A program made the translations under genes and the position numbers. A model generated the notes under the pieces. The model saw only the letters and a program-made list of their open reading frames with translations, was not told where the DNA came from and ran no database searches. Source: Glandiceps talaboti (lineage: Eukaryota; Hemichordata; Enteropneusta; Spengelidae). Taken from it: 64,000 nt of DNA. Position 1 is the first letter of the stretch. Each line of letters starts with the position of its first letter. The stretch covers positions 3,534,001 through 3,598,000 of the forward strand of contig NC_135566.1 in assembly GCF_964340395.1 (NCBI RefSeq), in the 5' to 3' direction. Positions 61,018-64,000 of this stretch are shown one piece after another.

Positions 61018-64000
61018 TGGATGCTGGCACTATATTTTATTGTTTTCTATTTCTTTTAAAAATGCTTTCTGCTAGTACACACAGTTTTCATCTAACTAGT
61101 TCTGTATGTTCTGTCTTGTCTTTCATGGTGGGTCTGTGTATGAAGAATTATTTGTGTTACAGTCTAACTCTTATTTTTACATATAATTCCATGACAAATG
61201 TGTCCGAGTTTTGTTTGAAGGCCAAAGTCAAGGATGTTTTGTTTTTCGTCATGGTAATTTGTAGTTTTGAAGTGACAAACTGGTAAAGTATTTTACTCAA
61301 GGATACTGTATCATTTTGATGATCCAACTTTCTCAATGTAATGGTTTTAATTTACATTTGTTGGAGGGGGGGGGGGGGAATATTACAAAACATTTATTTT
61401 AGAAAATCAAAAAATGCCAGCTTTTTTTTTTTCTTTTTTTTTTTGAGAAAGAATTTATCAGGTGATACCAGGGTATCAAATAACAAAGAAATGTATGATT
61501 TTTCAATGGTATTTGAATTTTATTTTTTTTATCATTCATGAATCAAAAATTTTGAGATTACACAAATCTCAGGACCTCAGTAGGTTGTTACAATGAATTT
61601 TTGACAAGGTTGTTATTTTGTTGATGTAACTCAGTACAAAGTCTGGCAGATTTTTTTATGATTTTTGATTACTTTGGAAGTATTTATATACCATATTGCC
61701 TTAATCATTCTTTCAAGAGGTTTTGTATACCATGTTGAGGGCACTGTTGCATTACTTGCCAAATTCCAACTAAGAGGGCAGTGTTGAGCAAGTGTTCTTG
61801 TTGCCGGCTGCACATTATTTGTCAGCACCCACTATAGAAACTTTCTGTGTCACTGATTTTACACTGGGTTTATTATAGTTTTGGGGAAATCAACATTTGC
61901 AGTTGTCAAAAAATATGGCCATTTTGGGAAGTGTGCTATGGCCAGTGTGAAGATGGGCGGGTGGGGGATGGGGGAGGGGGGTGGTAATGGTATCCTGTCT
62001 CGGGTACCGTAAACTTAGATGATAGAGTGTAGTTTGGTATGTATTAACAACTCCAAATTGATATGTACATTTACTGACCTTCATAGCCGACAACTATACT
62101 CTCATTTACTAAATGTCAGGATAAGATTTTACCTTATTCCAGAAAAACAAAAGAAGTATGTAAATTTGCCAATTGCTCACTAAAAATACTAGAATACGAG
62201 TGAAAAATTGTTATCCCTCTTATCCATGTACAAATGGTTTCTCCCTATTCTTTCCAAGGTGAAGTTGGACTTCCGAAACAAGGAAATAGGGGTAGACAGG
62301 TTACTGTATTGCCAATATGTGAATTGCTCACTAAAAATTATAGAATGTGAGTAAAAAAATGGTTTCTTCCTATTCTTTTGAGTGATATTGGACTTCTGAA
62401 ACAGGATGATAGGGGTGAAAATGTCAAGAAAACTGTAATCTTGATATACTATTAGTTTGTGTTGTGTAATGTGATTGAAATTAATACATAAGAACTGACA
62501 AATTTTGAATGTAAGACAATTTTTTGAAGAAATTTTGAAATTTTGATTTAATTAAGGAAAATGATATTGAAGAAATATATGGATGGTATTTATGTAAATA
62601 TTGGTATTTTCAAATAATTTGTATTTCAGCTGTTCAATATATAAATGAAAGAATCATTGTTAGTCAAATTTAAAGTCAAATTTTGTAAAATGTGTAACTT
62701 TTCTCAATTTCATGAGAAATCTTCATAGTATTTAAAAAGTAACTGAATTTTCTCTCAGAGCCTCTAAAAAAATTGTGAATTAGAAATTTGTTTTCTATGT
62801 TTGAAGGAGGCATATGGGTCCTTGTCAAAATGTGAACTGAATTCTGCAATTTGTGGTACGAATTTGTTCAAAAATGTGGAGAGGTATTTTAAGGGTAATA
62901 TCACCAAAGTAAAAAAACTGTTACTTTCCGTTGCAGATAGGAGGTGCCCTGTGGTACTGAAAATTTACATTGTGAAAGTAATATTTGTAAAAAAATTGAT
63001 GTTTGATTTATCCAATATATCAGCTTAGTCTGGAATAACCTTCAAAATCCTACCACAAATACAAATGAATAGTCATAGTAGTATATTGTAAACTGACATT
63101 ACAAGACAAAAGTTACACTTTGGTCGGCATGGAAACTAGTCAATTATTTGTTTGTATATGGAGTTTGATGTCATTATTATTATTATTTTGGAGAGTTTTT
63201 TTTCCATTTCTTAATCATTGTATATGTCAATAGTGGTAGAGAAAAATCATCAATGTTATAGAAATTGGTGGTGTAGTTCTGTGTTGGGGCAAGACCATTA
63301 GTTCAATGTAGGATAGAAAACAGTTCTTTTAGTTAGGCTTCAGACCCCCCCCCCCCCACCCCTTTGTGACTATAATTGTTTCAAATCTAGTATATAGTAG
63401 TATGTTGTGCTTTTTACAAAGCCAGTATGTTGTGAGGAAAAAAATAGTTCTTTTTACTGTATTTTAATGCCATGCATTTACTATAGCAAAAATTCTTCCA
63501 TTTCTCAATTTGACATATATTTGTATTTAGAGTTACAACACAGATCCATTGAAAGTAAAATCATTTTTCCTGGATGAGAACTAAAATAGCTCAAACCCCC
63601 CACCCCCACCCCAAAGTAAAAGAATTAATTTTTTTATCCAACATTGAACTATTGATCTCACCCGATACATTAGTGATATTTTGATGAATGTGCCATATAC
63701 AACTTTACTATTATAATTACATAGTGTTAATTAAGTCCAACCCTGTACTGTATTTAATCTCTCAATAACAATATGGTAGTAGAGTTTTACAAACTGTCTA
63801 GGACAGGTTTCACAATGTGTTATCAGAACACCTGTTATGAAAATTGTAAAAATTGAAGGCTGTTTGTCTTATGAAAGTGTTGATACAGATATTAAGATGA
63901 AACCACAGTGAACAATGTTAATCATACAAATAATGACAAAGTTTCTTTCTGTTCACTGTAAACCGATTCTCACAAGCCACAGCATGTTTTTGCTGATGCA
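61018..64000. other. ELAPOR 3' UTR and downstream flank
   Basis: AT-rich with G, T and C homopolymer tracts (61364-61378, 61420-61444, 63346-63358). A ~110-bp segment (AATTGCTCACTAAAAAT) is duplicated at about 62168 and 62321. No exon or clear AATAAA found. Confidence 0.45.

Noticed and set aside
62801-63028. 75-aa ORF downstream of ELAPOR
   Set aside because: AT-rich, no homology recognised, no splice signals; probably chance in the 3' flank.

Overview
This is a 64 kb piece of an animal nuclear genome. The genes are split by GT-AG introns of a few hundred bases, intergenic DNA is AT-rich, and non-coding space is crowded with simple repeats and small inverted-repeat elements. The gene content (trypsin-type procarboxypeptidase, TRPV channel, CFAP276, ELAPOR) fits a bilaterian invertebrate, probably marine (hemichordate, lancelet or lophotrochozoan). 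I cannot name the species from the sequence. Nothing bacterial or viral is apparent.

Layout. 1-3.5 kb: no gene; microsatellites, minisatellites and a 661-bp terminal-inverted-repeat (TIR) element. 3543-4334 (+): a single-exon, one-pass membrane protein with a fibronectin-III-like ectodomain, with a consensus RFX X-box just upstream of the start. 8284-13655 (+): a complete 10-exon A-type metallocarboxypeptidase zymogen (413 aa). 16271-28710 (+): a 14-exon TRPV-type channel (801 aa as modelled). 31898-35658 (-): a complete 4-exon CFAP276 (172 aa), a ciliary doublet-microtubule inner protein. 36217-61017 (+): a 22-exon ELAPOR (EIG121/KIAA1324 family; 997 or 1011 aa), head-to-head with CFAP276 across a 558-bp gap and ending in two candidate alternative terminal exons. 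61-64 kb: 3' flank, no further gene seen. All exon junctions were checked for reading phase and join without frameshift.

The most striking non-genic object lies in the TRPV intron between the pore/filter exon and the S6 exon. It is a 3445-bp foldback element (22996-26440) bounded by a perfect 9-bp target-site duplication. Its arms are inverted arrays of a 155-bp unit made of five diverged 31-bp repeats: 7 units on the left, 14 on the right, with almost no spacer. It has no coding capacity. The architecture recalls Drosophila FB (Mutator-superfamily) elements. Other mobile debris includes a hairpin MITE family with two copies, one flanked by a 7-bp duplication; a 310-bp near-perfect palindrome flanked by 21-bp direct repeats; a decayed non-LTR reverse-transcriptase C-terminus with a simple-repeat tail; a three-copy dispersed repeat of about 85 bp; and a tandem trio of hairpins that carries copies of an ELAPOR 5' splice site.

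The genes do not form one pathway. The one linkage likely to be meaningful is the divergent CFAP276-ELAPOR pair, whose human orthologues are, from memory, also neighbours at 1p13.3. X-box motifs at that promoter and at the FN3 gene suggest RFX-driven ciliary expression.
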